Source: Ectopseudomonas composti (GTDB lineage: Bacteria; Pseudomonadota; Gammaproteobacteria; Pseudomonadales; Pseudomonadaceae). Taken from it: 64,000 nt of DNA. Both the position numbers and the translations under genes were made by a program. Positions 18,425-27,597 of the stretch are shown in pieces. The stretch spans positions 91,889-155,888 of the forward strand of contig NZ_LSSW01000006.1 of NCBI RefSeq assembly GCF_001567565.1, given 5' to 3'. Position 1 is the first letter of the stretch; each line of letters opens with the position of its first letter. The notes under the pieces were generated by a model. The model saw only the letters and a list, made by a program, of their open reading frames with translations, ran no database searches and was not told where the DNA came from.

Positions 18425-19203
18425 TCCGTCACCTGGAACTGGGCCGTACCACTCATGCCGGCGAGCAGGCCCTGGACGTCATCGGGCAGGCTACCGATCA
18501 GCAGCAGGGTCTGGCTGCCTTCATCGATACGTGCACCTAGGCGCTTGACCTTGGCCTTGATCGGCTTGCCGGTTTCGTCGGGGGTGAAGTCGAAGGTCTG
18601 CTCCGGCTGCAGGCGGCTGAGCCAGCTCGACGGCACCAGCAGGTAGATTTCCAGCGTGCCGTTGTCCACCACATCCAGCAGCGGAGTGCCGCTGGCCACA
18701 CTCTCGTGGGGTTGGGCGCGGCGCAGAACCACGCGCCCATTGAAGGGCGCCGTGACGCTGCAGCGCTTCACCTGTACCTGGTACACCTGGGTTTCGGCCT
18801 GAGCTTGTGCCTGCCGAGCCTCGGCCAGTGCCACTTCGAAGCGACCCACCGAGTTGAGGGCGGCCAGCTGTTTCTTGTGGTTCAGCTCTTCGCGGGTAGC
18901 CCGAGCTGCAGCCTGGGCGGCATTGAGCTGAGCCTGATAGGCGCTGCAGTCGAAGCGCACCAGTACGTCGCCCTTGTTGAACTTCTGACCATCGCTGAAC
19001 GGCATCTCGATGATACGGCCAGGCAGCTCGCTGGAAAGCACGGCCTGGTTGTGCGCGCGCAGTACACCACGGACCTGGCGCTCGGCGGATTGCGTGGCGA
19101 CCGGCGTCAGTGAGTCGAGTAGTGGGTCTTCGGCGCAGGCCAGCGAGCTGAATGCAACGATCAGCAAGCCAAAGAGGGTGGGGAGAGGGCTGTGGCGCGG
19201 CAT
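18421..19203 (-). CDS. HlyD/RND-type periplasmic adaptor
   Basis: A 260-residue periplasmic adaptor with a signal peptide (LFGLLIVAFSSLACA, cleaved before EDP). The lipoyl halves are visible as AVLSSELPGRIIEMPFSDGQ, GDVLVRFDCSAY and VTAPFNGRVVLRRAQPHES, with a short coiled coil between them. It is shorter than AcrA-type proteins. It is the first gene of a three-gene operon in which every gene encodes an adaptor-type domain. No ABC or RND pump is encoded beside it; the nearest outer membrane partner is the TolC-like lipoprotein at 4.5-6.0 kb. Confidence 0.83.
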   Translation of the reverse strand: MPRHSPLPTLFGLLIVAFSSLACAEDPLLDSLTPVATQSAERQVRGVLRAHNQAVLSSELPGRIIEMPFSDGQKFNKGDVLVRFDCSAYQAQLNAAQAAARATREELNHKKQLAALNSVGRFEVALAEARQAQAQAETQVYQVQVKRCSVTAPFNGRVVLRRAQPHESVASGTPLLDVVDNGTLEIYLLVPSSWLSRLQPEQTFDFTPDETGKPIKAKVKRLGARIDEGSQTLLLIGSLPDDVQGLLAGMSGTAQFQVTE

Positions 19204-19372
19204 GGCATACGTCCTTGCATGGAGTCAGCGCAGTCTACGGTAGAAGCCGATCATGGCAAATTGGCCGTAACAGCGCATCTAGATGGTGCATGATGTCGAC
19301 TCTGGTGCGCGCGCGGCCTGCTTCTGGTGCGCCAGGTCTCCGATCAGCCTAGCTGGCGTGAGGCCTGGGCCC

Positions 19373-19388
19373 TGGCATAAGTCTTGCG
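19373..19388 (+). promoter_or_regulatory. Sigma-54 (RpoN) promoter for the transglutaminase operon
   Basis: TGGCATAAGTCTTGCG, preceded by C, matches the consensus TGGCAYR-N4-TTGCW at all but the last base, with exact GG-N10-GC spacing. It lies 37 bp before the GTG start at 19426, which would give a leader of roughly 25-30 nt. An enhancer-binding protein site was not identified. Confidence 0.7.
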
Positions 19389-19425
19389 CTGCACTGGGTA
19401 TCGTCCAGGCTAGCAGGAGGCCGCC

Positions 19426-22400
19426 GTGTCGATTCATGTCGCGCTGCATCATGTCACCCACTACCGCTACGACCGCGCGGTCAACCTCGGGCCGCAGGTC
19501 GTTCGTCTGCGGCCGGCGCCGCACAGCCGCACACGCATTCTTTCCTACTCGCTGAAGGTCGAGCCTGGCGAGCACTTCATCAACTGGCAGCAGGACCCGC
19601 AGGGCAACTACCTGGCGCGTCTGGTCTTCCCGGAGAAGACCCGCGAGCTGAAGGTCGAGGTGGATCTGGTCGCCGAGATGGCGGTGTTCAATCCCTTCGA
19701 CTTTTTCCTCGAGCCCTACGCCGAGCGCATTCCGTTCACCTACACCGAAGGCGAGCAACGCGAGCTGGCGCCCTACCTGGTCAAGCTGCCAGCCACGCCG
19801 CTATTCGCCAAGTACCTGGCGAGCATCTCCCGCGAACCGGTGCCGAGCATCGATTTCCTGGTGGCGCTGAATCAGCGTCTGTCGACCGATATCCAGTACC
19901 TGATTCGCATGGAGCCCGGCGTGCAGACGCCCGAGCAAAGCCTGGAGAACGCCTCCGGTTCCTGTCGCGATTCGGCCTGGCTGCTGGTGCAACTGATGCG
20001 CCACATGGGCCTGGCGGCGCGCTTCGTTTCTGGCTACCTGATTCAGCTCACGGCCGACGTCAAATCCCTCGACGGCCCCAGCGGTACCGACAAGGACTTC
20101 ACCGATCTGCACGCCTGGTGCGAGGTGTACCTGCCCGGCGCCGGCTGGATCGGCCTCGATCCCACCAGCGGCCTGTTCGCTGGCGAAGGCCACATCCCGC
20201 TGGCGTGTAGCCCGGAGCCGTCTTCGGCGGCGCCGATCACCGGTGGGTTGGACGAGTGCGAGGTGGCGTTCGAGCACCTGATGAGCGTCGAGCGCGTGTG
20301 GGAGGCGCCACGCGTCACCAAGCCCTACAGCGAGGCGCAGTGGCAGGCTATCCAGGCGCTGGGACGGCAGATCGACGAGGATCTGCAAAAACATGACGTG
20401 CGCCTGACCATGGGCGGCGAGCCGACCTTCGTCGCCCTCGACTATCCCGATGACGACGAGTGGAACACGGCCGCTCTCGGCCCGAACAAGCGTCGCCTGG
20501 CTGCTGATCTGTTCTATCGCCTGCGTGAGCATTACGCGCCCAAGGCACTGGTGCATTTCGGCCAGGGCAAGTGGTACCCGGGCGAGCAGTTGCCGCGCTG
20601 GTCGCTGAACTGCTTCTGGCGCCGCGACGGTGAGCCGCTGTGGCATGAGCCGAAGCTGCTGGCTGACGAGAAACGTGGCTATGGCGCCACCGCCGAGACC
20701 GCCGAGCGCTTCCTGGCGACTCTGGCCGCGCGCCTGAACGTGGATGCCGGCAACGTCTTTCCGGCCTATGAGGACTGGTTCTACTACCTGTGGCGCGAGC
20801 GCAAGCTGCCGGACAACGTCACTCCCGATGATCCGCGTCTGAGCGACCCGCTGGAGCGTGAACGCCTGCGCAAGGTGTTCGAGCAGGGCCTCGATAGCGT
20901 GGTCGGCCATGTGTTGCCACTGGCCCGCCAGGTGGTGGGCGAGGGCTGGCAGAGCGGGCGCTGGTTCCTGCGTGACGAGCACTGCCGCCTGCTGCCGGGT
21001 GATTCGGCGCTGGGTTACCGCCTGCCGCTGGATTCGTTGCCCTGGGTCAGCCAGGCCGATTACCCCTATATCAACCCGGTCGATCCCAGTCAGACGCTGC
21101 CGCCCTTGCCCAGCCCGGCGCAGGTCCAGCGCCAGTTGCGTGGTGTCTGGCGTGGCGCCAGCGCCAATGTGCAGAGCGTGCGCCCGGCCAGCGGGCAATC
21201 GGCTGCCGGTATAGTACGCACCGCGCTGTGTGCCGAGCCGCGCGAGGGCAGGCTGTACCTGTTCATGCCGCCGCTGAGCCACCTCGAGGATTATCTGGAG
21301 CTGGTCGCGGCCATCGAGGCTGTGGCTGCCGAGCTCAATTGCCCGGTGCTGATGGAAGGCTACGAGCCGCCGCTCGACCCGCGTCTGCAGTATTTCCGCG
21401 TCACCCCTGATCCGGGCGTGATCGAGGTGAATATCCACCCGGCGGCCAGCTGGGATGAGCTGGTCGAGCGTTGCGAGTTTCTCTACGAGGCGGCGCGCCA
21501 GTCGCGTCTGTCCAGCGAGAAGTTCATGATCGACGGGCGCCACACCGGCACCGGCGGCGGCAACCACTTCGTCCTCGGCGGGGCGACGCCGAGCGATTCG
21601 CCGTTCCTGCGCCGTCCCGATCTGCTGCGCAGCCTGATCAGCTACTGGCATAACCATCCGTCGCTGTCCTACCTGTTCAGCGGTCTGTTCATTGGCCCGA
21701 CCTCGCAGGCGCCGCGGGTGGATGAGGCGCGCAACGATGCGCTGTACGAGCTGGAGATCGCCTTCGCGCAAATGCCTGAGCCTGGCCGCGACTGCCCGCC
21801 GTGGCTGGTCGACCGCCTGCTGCGCAACCTTTTGGTGGATGTCACCGGCAATACCCACCGCGCCGAGTTCTGCATCGACAAGCTGTACTCGCCGGACTCG
21901 GCCAGCGGCCGCCTCGGCTTGCTGGAACTGCGCGCCTTCGAGATGCCGCCACACGCGCAGATGAGCCTGGCCCAGCAACTGCTGCTGCGTGCGCTGATCG
22001 CGCGCTTCTGGCAGGAGCCCTATCGCCCGGCCAAGCTGGTGCGCTGGGGCACCGAGTTGCACGACCGCTACCTGCTGCCGCATTTCGTCGAGCAGGACTT
22101 CGCCGACGTGCTGCAGGAACTGGGCTGCTTCGGCTATCGCCTGCGCAGCGAGTGGTTCGCCCCGCACTTCGAATTTCGCTTTCCCAAGGCTGGCGATTTC
22201 GCGGTCAAGGGCATCGACCTGGAGTTGCGCCAGGCGCTGGAGCCCTGGCATGTGCTGGGCGAGGAGGGCGCCACCGGCGGCACGGTACGGTATGTCGACT
22301 CGTCGCTGGAGCGCATGCAGGTCAAGGTGGCGGGGATGGCGCCGGATCGCTACGTGCTGACCTGCAACGGCGTACCGGTGCCGCTGCGGCCTACCGGCAA

Positions 22401-22719
22401 AGTCGGCGAGTTCGTCGGGGGCGTGCGCTTTCGTGCCTGGCAGCCGGCCAGTTGTCTGCAGCCGACCATCGGCGTGCACGCGCCACTGGTGTTCGATCTG
22501 ATCGACACCTGGATGCAGCGCTCGCTGGGTGGTTGCCAGTACCATGTCGCGCATCCGGGCGGGCGCAACTACGACAGCCTGCCGGTCAACGCCTACGAGG
22601 CCGAGAGCCGGCGCCTGGCGCGCTTCTTCCGATTGGGCCACAGCCCAGGCAAGCGCCCGGCCCTGCAACCGATAGACAATAATGAACTGCCGATGACCCT
22701 GGATCTGCGTCGAGTTTGA
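19426..22719 (+). CDS. Large transglutaminase-like protein with DUF2126 domain
   Basis: A 1,097-residue cytoplasmic protein. The N-terminal third is a bacterial transglutaminase-like cysteine protease fold with an N-terminal beta domain (HVTHYRYDRAVNLGPQ) and a complete triad: C180 (GSCRDSAW), H229 (LHAWCEVY) and D245 (LDPTSG). The C-terminal two thirds match DUF2126 (MGGEPTFVALDYPDDDEWN, HTGTGGGNHFVLGG). The family is always found with the circularly permuted ATP-grasp/alpha-E protein that follows and is thought to act in peptide ligation or cleavage, but substrates are not established. The start is GTG with AGGAGG upstream. The sigma-54 element suggests nitrogen-linked expression. Confidence 0.9.
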   Translation: MSIHVALHHVTHYRYDRAVNLGPQVVRLRPAPHSRTRILSYSLKVEPGEHFINWQQDPQGNYLARLVFPEKTRELKVEVDLVAEMAVFNPFDFFLEPYAERIPFTYTEGEQRELAPYLVKLPATPLFAKYLASISREPVPSIDFLVALNQRLSTDIQYLIRMEPGVQTPEQSLENASGSCRDSAWLLVQLMRHMGLAARFVSGYLIQLTADVKSLDGPSGTDKDFTDLHAWCEVYLPGAGWIGLDPTSGLFAGEGHIPLACSPEPSSAAPITGGLDECEVAFEHLMSVERVWEAPRVTKPYSEAQWQAIQALGRQIDEDLQKHDVRLTMGGEPTFVALDYPDDDEWNTAALGPNKRRLAADLFYRLREHYAPKALVHFGQGKWYPGEQLPRWSLNCFWRRDGEPLWHEPKLLADEKRGYGATAETAERFLATLAARLNVDAGNVFPAYEDWFYYLWRERKLPDNVTPDDPRLSDPLERERLRKVFEQGLDSVVGHVLPLARQVVGEGWQSGRWFLRDEHCRLLPGDSALGYRLPLDSLPWVSQADYPYINPVDPSQTLPPLPSPAQVQRQLRGVWRGASANVQSVRPASGQSAAGIVRTALCAEPREGRLYLFMPPLSHLEDYLELVAAIEAVAAELNCPVLMEGYEPPLDPRLQYFRVTPDPGVIEVNIHPAASWDELVERCEFLYEAARQSRLSSEKFMIDGRHTGTGGGNHFVLGGATPSDSPFLRRPDLLRSLISYWHNHPSLSYLFSGLFIGPTSQAPRVDEARNDALYELEIAFAQMPEPGRDCPPWLVDRLLRNLLVDVTGNTHRAEFCIDKLYSPDSASGRLGLLELRAFEMPPHAQMSLAQQLLLRALIARFWQEPYRPAKLVRWGTELHDRYLLPHFVEQDFADVLQELGCFGYRLRSEWFAPHFEFRFPKAGDFAVKGIDLELRQALEPWHVLGEEGATGGTVRYVDSSLERMQVKVAGMAPDRYVLTCNGVPVPLRPTGKVGEFVGGVRFRAWQPASCLQPTIGVHAPLVFDLIDTWMQRSLGGCQYHVAHPGGRNYDSLPVNAYEAESRRLARFFRLGHSPGKRPALQPIDNNELPMTLDLRRV

Positions 22720-22756
22720 CGACATGTTGCACACATGAGTGTCGGTTGCCGCGATC

Positions 22757-22866
22757 AGTCCCCTCGCCCCTTTGGGGAGAGGGTTAGGGAGAGGGGAGAG
22801 CGGTTGACTTCGCGGTGTTTTCAGCCCTCTCCCCCGGCCCCTCGCCCATAAATGGGAGAGGGGAGC
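22757..22866. repeat. CCCTCTCC-type extragenic palindromic repeats between operon genes
   Basis: Two inverted pairs of the low-complexity sequence CCCTCGCCC ... GGGAGAGGG type lie between the stop of the transglutaminase gene and the likely start of the ATP-grasp gene. Related sequences occur at 58.0 and 63.9 kb in this window. The last arm contains an in-frame ATG (22852) that should not be taken as the gene start. Confidence 0.7.
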
Positions 22867-22902
22867 ATCAAGCTGTACCGCCTTGCCACTGCCGAGCCTG
22901 CC

Positions 22903-25389
22903 ATGCACGACCTGCTAGCCGATTATCCGCCCCCTGCCGGGGCCTACCACGAACTGCTCGACGCCAAGGGCAACGTGCGCCCGCACTGGCGCCGCCTTTA
23001 CGAGCAACTGGCGCGCAGCCGCCCGGAACACCTGGCGCAGCGCGAGGCCATGCTGGCGCGGCAGATTCAGGAGAACGGCGTCACCTACAACGTCTATGCC
23101 GACCCTGAAGGCGCGGATCGCCCGTGGGAGCTGGATCTGCTGCCCAACCTGATCCCGGCTGACGAGTGGCAGCAGATCGCCGCCGGCGTGGCGCAGCGTG
23201 CCACCTTGCTTAACCGTGTGCTGGCCGATCTCTACGGCCCGCAGAAGCTGATCGCCGAAGGCCTGCTGCCGACCGAACTGGTGTTCGGCCACAACAATTT
23301 CCTCTGGCCCTGCCAGGGCATGCAGGCGCCGGGCGGTACCTGGCTGCATCTGTATGCGGTGGATCTGGCCCGCGCGCCGGACGGCCGCTGGTGGGTCACT
23401 GCCGACCGTACCCAGGCACCGTCGGGTGCAGGCTACGCGCTGGAGAACCGGCAGATCGTCTCGCGCGCCTTCCCCGAGCTGTACCGCGACCTGCGCGTGC
23501 AGTACCTGGCCGGCTTCTTCCGCACCCTGCAGGACACCCTGGCGCGCCAGGCCCCCAGTGGCGGCGAGACGCCGCTGGTGGTGCTGCTGACGCCGGGGCG
23601 CTTCAACGAAAGCTATTTCGAGCACCTGTACCTGGCGCGCCAGCTCGGCTACCCGCTGGTCGAAGGTAGCGACCTGACCGTGCGCAACGCCACCCTCTAC
23701 CTCAAGACCCTGGCCGGTCTGCGCCGCGTGCACGCGGTGCTGCGTCGTCTCGACGACGATTATTGCGACCCGCTGGAGCTGCGCACCGATTCGGCGCTTG
23801 GCGTGCCCGGCCTGCTCGAAGCGGTGCGTCGTGGTCGCGTGCTGGTGGCCAATGCGCTGGGCAGTGGGGTGCTGGAGTCGCCTGGCTTGCCCGGTTTCCT
23901 GCCGGCGATCAGTGAACACCTGCTCGGCGAAGAGTTGCTGTTGCCGTCCATCGCCAGCTGGTGGTGCGGCGAGCCGCCGGTGCTGGACGAGGCACTGGAG
24001 AAGCTCGACCAATTGCTGGTGCGTCCGGCGTTCCCCTCGCAGAGTTTCACCCCGGTGTTCGGCCGTGATCTGGACGAGGCGCAGCGCGCCAAGCTGGCCG
24101 CGCGCCTCAAGCTGCGCCCGTATGCCTACGTGGCGCAGGCGCGGGCCAAGCTGTCGCAGGCGCCGGTGTGGGATGGCAGTGGCTTGCAGCCGCGCGCCAT
24201 CGGCATGCGCGTGTTCGCCGTGGCCAGCGCCGACGGCTATCGGGTAATGCCCGGTGGCCTGACCCGCGTCGCCGCCGAGGCCGATGCCGAGGTGGTGTCG
24301 ATGCAGCGCGGCGGCGCGAGCAAGGACACCTGGGTGCTTGGCACTCGCCAGAGCGGTTCCGAACCCTGGCAGACGCAGCGCACTCTCGGCACTGCCGATC
24401 TGGTGCGCAGCGACCCCTTCCTGCCCTCGCGCGTGGTGGAAAACCTGTTCTGGTTTGGCCGTTACGCCGAGCGCTGCGAGGGCAGTGCGCGCCTGCTGCG
24501 TATCATGCTGGCGCGCTACGTCGACGATGACGATGACCCACAGGCGCTGCAGAGCGCCCTCGCACTGGCGCAGGACCTGGGCCTGCTGGCTGATCCGGAA
24601 GAGGGCGAGCTGGAGGCGCGCCTGCTGCAGGCATTGCTCGGCAGTGATTGGCCCGCCAGCCTGCGCGCCAACCTGCAGCGCCTGCAATGGGCTGCCGGCA
24701 GCGTGCGCGGCAAGCTGTCCCAGGCCAACTGGCAGGCGCTGGTCGAGCTGCAGCGCGAGGCGCAACTGCTCGAAGACCAGCCGGCCGATTTCGGCGAGTT
24801 GCTGGACTTTCTCAACCGCCTGTTGATGTCGCTGGCGGCGCTTTCCGGTTTCGCCCTCGACGACATGACCCGCGACGACGGCTGGCGCTTTCTGATGTTC
24901 GGTCGCTACATCGAGCGCCTGCAGTTTCTCTGCGACAGTTTCGCCGGCTTCCTGCGCAGCGGCTCGGCTACCGACCAGTCGGCGCTGGAGTGGCTGTTGG
25001 AACTGGGCAACAGCAGCATCACCTACCGCACCCGCTACCTGGCCTCGGCGCAACTGATTCCGGTGCTCGATCTGCTCCTGCTGGACGAGCAGAACCCGCA
25101 TGCGGTGCTGTTCCAGCTGCGTACCCTGTTGCGCTCGCTGCAGGGCGTCAGTGAACGTTTCGAACTGCCGGCCGAGCGCTACCTGGCGTATCTGGAGGAG
25201 CAGCTCACGGCCTTCAACCTGGCCAGCCTGGAAAACCCGTTGTTCGGCCCCGGCAGCACCCGTGCGGTGCTCGAGGGCCTGGCCGACCTGCTGGTGGCCA
25301 TCAGCGAAGCCGCCGGAGCGGTATCCGATCACCTTGGGCTGCGCTTCTTCGCTCATGTCGATGTCAGCCAACGGACGCAATCCTCATGA
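22903..25389 (+). CDS. Circularly permuted type 2 ATP-grasp and alpha-E domain protein
   Basis: An 828-residue fusion of a circularly permuted ATP-grasp ligase domain (about 1-460) and an alpha-E helical domain (about 510-820). Characteristic blocks are VLADLYGPQKLI, GAGYALENRQIVSRAFPELY, GRFNESYFEHLYLARQLGYPLVEGSDL and, in alpha-E, ENLFWFGRYAERCEGSARLLRI. These two modules are often separate genes. They co-occur with transglutaminases and are proposed to form a peptide-synthesis or modification system. I chose the ATG at 22903 (MHDLLADYPP) because the earlier in-frame ATG at 22852 lies in repeat DNA and adds residues atypical of the family. It overlaps the next gene by ATGA. Confidence 0.88.
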   Translation: MHDLLADYPPPAGAYHELLDAKGNVRPHWRRLYEQLARSRPEHLAQREAMLARQIQENGVTYNVYADPEGADRPWELDLLPNLIPADEWQQIAAGVAQRATLLNRVLADLYGPQKLIAEGLLPTELVFGHNNFLWPCQGMQAPGGTWLHLYAVDLARAPDGRWWVTADRTQAPSGAGYALENRQIVSRAFPELYRDLRVQYLAGFFRTLQDTLARQAPSGGETPLVVLLTPGRFNESYFEHLYLARQLGYPLVEGSDLTVRNATLYLKTLAGLRRVHAVLRRLDDDYCDPLELRTDSALGVPGLLEAVRRGRVLVANALGSGVLESPGLPGFLPAISEHLLGEELLLPSIASWWCGEPPVLDEALEKLDQLLVRPAFPSQSFTPVFGRDLDEAQRAKLAARLKLRPYAYVAQARAKLSQAPVWDGSGLQPRAIGMRVFAVASADGYRVMPGGLTRVAAEADAEVVSMQRGGASKDTWVLGTRQSGSEPWQTQRTLGTADLVRSDPFLPSRVVENLFWFGRYAERCEGSARLLRIMLARYVDDDDDPQALQSALALAQDLGLLADPEEGELEARLLQALLGSDWPASLRANLQRLQWAAGSVRGKLSQANWQALVELQREAQLLEDQPADFGELLDFLNRLLMSLAALSGFALDDMTRDDGWRFLMFGRYIERLQFLCDSFAGFLRSGSATDQSALEWLLELGNSSITYRTRYLASAQLIPVLDLLLLDEQNPHAVLFQLRTLLRSLQGVSERFELPAERYLAYLEEQLTAFNLASLENPLFGPGSTRAVLEGLADLLVAISEAAGAVSDHLGLRFFAHVDVSQRTQSS

Positions 25390-26282
25390 GCCGTGCGCTT
25401 TATCAGGTTCTTCACGACACCCATTACCGCTACTCGGCGCCGGTATCCCTGGCGCAGCAACTGGCGCATCTGTGGCCGCGCGAATGCCCCTGGCAGCGTT
25501 GTCAGGAAAAGCAGCTGCGCATCGACCCGCAGCCCTGCCAGCGCCGCGACGGCCTCGACGTGTTCGGCAACCCATTGACGCGCCTGGTTTTCGAGCGTCC
25601 GCACGAGGCGCTCAGCGTCAGTGCGCGGTTGCGCGTCGAGGTGCTGGCGCGCCCGCCTTTGGCTCTCGACGACTCGCCGAGCTGGGAAGCCGCCAGCGCG
25701 GCGCTCAGCTACAGCGGCACACCTATGGAGCCGGCCTTGCTCGAGGCATCACGCTACCGTTTCGAGTCGCCCTATGTGCGCCTCAAACAGGTCTTCGCCG
25801 ATTTCGCTGACGACTGCTTCACCCCGGGCCGTCCGCTGTTGCAGGCCGGCCAGGCGTTGATGCAGAAGATCTTCGAGGAATTCAGCTTCGATGCCGCTGC
25901 CACCCAGGTCGCGACGCCACTGCTGCAGGTGCTGGAAGAGAAGCGCGGCGTCTGCCAGGACTTCGCCCACCTGATGCTCGCCTGCCTGCGCTCGCGCGGC
26001 CTCGCGGCGCGCTACGTCAGTGGCTACCTGCTGACCCAGCCGCCCCCCGGCCAGCCACGGCTGATCGGCGCGGATGCCTCGCACGCCTGGATCTCGCTGT
26101 ATTGCCCGCGTCAGGGCTGGGTGGATTTCGATCCGACCAACAACGTGCGCCCGGCGCTGGAGCACATCACTCTGGCTTGGGGGCGGGATTTCTCCGACGT
26201 ATCGCCGCTGCGCGGGGTGATCCTCGGTGGCGGCAGTCATGATCCCGAAGTGCAGGTAACGGTGCTGCCGCTGGCAGGATAG
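25386..26282 (+). CDS. Transglutaminase-family protein (short form)
   Basis: A 298-residue transglutaminase-like protein with the N-terminal beta domain (HDTHYRYSAPVSLAQQ) and an intact triad: C190 (GVCQDFAH), H233 (ASHAWISLYCP) and D249 (VDFDPTN). It resembles the N-terminal third of the protein two genes upstream, so the operon has two such enzymes flanking an ATP-grasp ligase. The ATGA overlap implies coupled translation. The peptide substrate is unknown. Confidence 0.9.
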   Translation: MSRALYQVLHDTHYRYSAPVSLAQQLAHLWPRECPWQRCQEKQLRIDPQPCQRRDGLDVFGNPLTRLVFERPHEALSVSARLRVEVLARPPLALDDSPSWEAASAALSYSGTPMEPALLEASRYRFESPYVRLKQVFADFADDCFTPGRPLLQAGQALMQKIFEEFSFDAAATQVATPLLQVLEEKRGVCQDFAHLMLACLRSRGLAARYVSGYLLTQPPPGQPRLIGADASHAWISLYCPRQGWVDFDPTNNVRPALEHITLAWGRDFSDVSPLRGVILGGGSHDPEVQVTVLPLAG

Positions 26283-26598
26283 TGGGGCGGCAGTTGTACA
26301 CGGAATCTGTGGGTAACTCTGTACACAAATTCTGGAGCAAGCGCTGCAAACCTGTGGTTTCGGGCCTTTCAGGGGATTGTTCAGCTTTTCGCCAGGCAGA
26401 CGAAATAGACTGGGGCTGGGCAGAAAAAATCAATGAAACCATAGGCTTGCCCGGTTCGCTCGGACGAAGCTGGCGCGCTCTGCAGTAGTCATGCGCTTAT
26501 CCACGAAAAGTGTGGAGCAACCTGTGGATAAGCTTGGGGGCAATGCTTGCAGGCGGCGTGAACCAAGGGCTGCAGAGCATTGCGCGCGCTTTGATCGT
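26283..26598. other. AT-richer intergenic region with DnaA-box-like sites
   Basis: No gene was found in these 316 bp. They contain TGTGGGTAA (26308-26316), TTATCCACG (26497-26505) and a perfect 9-mer DnaA box as TGTGGATAA (26523-26531), and a TTGTACA...TGTACACAA inverted pair near 26294-26328. The region separates the transglutaminase operon from the convergent DUF808 gene. Confidence 0.5.
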
Positions 26599-27534
26599 CT
26601 ACTCGGTTTTGGCTGGGCGGACAGCCTGCCACAGCCGGCCGGCCAGGTTGACCAGAGGTAGCGTCAGCAGGCCGGCCAGGATGCCGAGCAAGGCATGGAG
26701 CAGGGTGGGCACGATCAGCGCCAGCCAGTGCCCGGCATCGCGTGCGACCCACTCAGCGGCGTGATGAACGGCCGCCTCTACTGGCGGCAGGCCATGGCTG
26801 AGGATGCCGCCACCGACCATGAACATCGCTGCGGTACCAACCACCGAAAGCGTCTTCATCAGCCAGGGCGCCAGGCCCAGGATGCCGCGACCACAGGCCT
26901 GGGCGAACGCGCTGGCACGCTGGCTGAGGTAGAGGCCGGCGTCGTCCAGTTTGACGATCCCGGCGACCAGTCCGTAGACGCCTGCTGTCATCACCAGCGC
27001 GATGCCGCTGAGCACCAGTAGCTGATTGATAAAACTGGCAGTCGCCACCGTACCCAGGGTGATGGCGATGATTTCCGCCGAGAGGATGAAGTCGGTACGC
27101 ACGGCGCCACGAATCTTGTCGCGTTCGAACGCCACCAGATCGACCTCGGGGTCGGCGATGGCCTCCAGGCGCGCCTGCTTGTCATCATCCTGGTGGCGGT
27201 GCAGCAGCTTGTGCACGAGTTTTTCTGCACCCTCGAAGCAGAGGAACAGGCCGCCGAGCATCAGCAGTGGCACCACCAGCCAAGGCGCCACGGCGCTGAT
27301 CAGCAGTGCCGCAGGCACCAGGATCGCCTTGTTCAGCAGCGAGCCCTTGGCTACAGCCCAGACCACCGGCAGCTCGCGGTCGGCGCGCACTCCGGTGACC
27401 TGCTGGGCATTGAGCGCGAGATCGTCACCCAGCACGCCGGCAGTCTTGCGCGCGGCGACCTTGGTCATGGTGGCGACATCGTCGAGTACGGTGCTGATAT
27501 CGTCGATCAGCGCGAGCAGGCTGCTTCCGGCCAT
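26599..27534 (-). CDS. DUF808 family inner membrane protein
   Basis: A 311-residue polytopic protein of the DUF808 (YedI) family. It opens with [18 protein letters not shown] and the conserved [17 protein letters not shown] block, followed by several membrane helices ([26 protein letters not shown] and others). The function of the family is not known. The ATG at 27534 has AAGGA at good spacing; an upstream in-frame start at 27573 would add 13 atypical residues. Confidence 0.88.
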   Translation of the reverse strand: MAGSSLLALIDDISTVLDDVATMTKVAARKTAGVLGDDLALNAQQVTGVRADRELPVVWAVAKGSLLNKAILVPAALLISAVAPWLVVPLLMLGGLFLCFEGAEKLVHKLLHRHQDDDKQARLEAIADPEVDLVAFERDKIRGAVRTDFILSAEIIAITLGTVATASFINQLLVLSGIALVMTAGVYGLVAGIVKLDDAGLYLSQRASAFAQACGRGILGLAPWLMKTLSVVGTAAMFMVGGGILSHGLPPVEAAVHHAAEWVARDAGHWLALIVPTLLHALLGILAGLLTLPLVNLAGRLWQAVRPAKTE

Positions 27535-27597
27535 GTTACGGCTTCCTTGGTGGAGGGCCGCAGAGCGTAGCATTGTGTTACATCCCTGCGTACCGGC

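Noticed and set aside
22852..22902. ATG at 22852 as the start of the ATP-grasp gene
   Set aside because: It lies in an extragenic repeat arm and adds 17 residues not typical of the family; the ATG at 22903 is preferred.
19801..22908. 1,035-codon open frame on the minus strand opposite the transglutaminase gene, and an 821-codon one opposite the ATP-grasp gene (22915-25380)
   Set aside because: Both are antisense shadows in GC-rich DNA; the plus-strand genes have complete catalytic motifs and ribosome sites.
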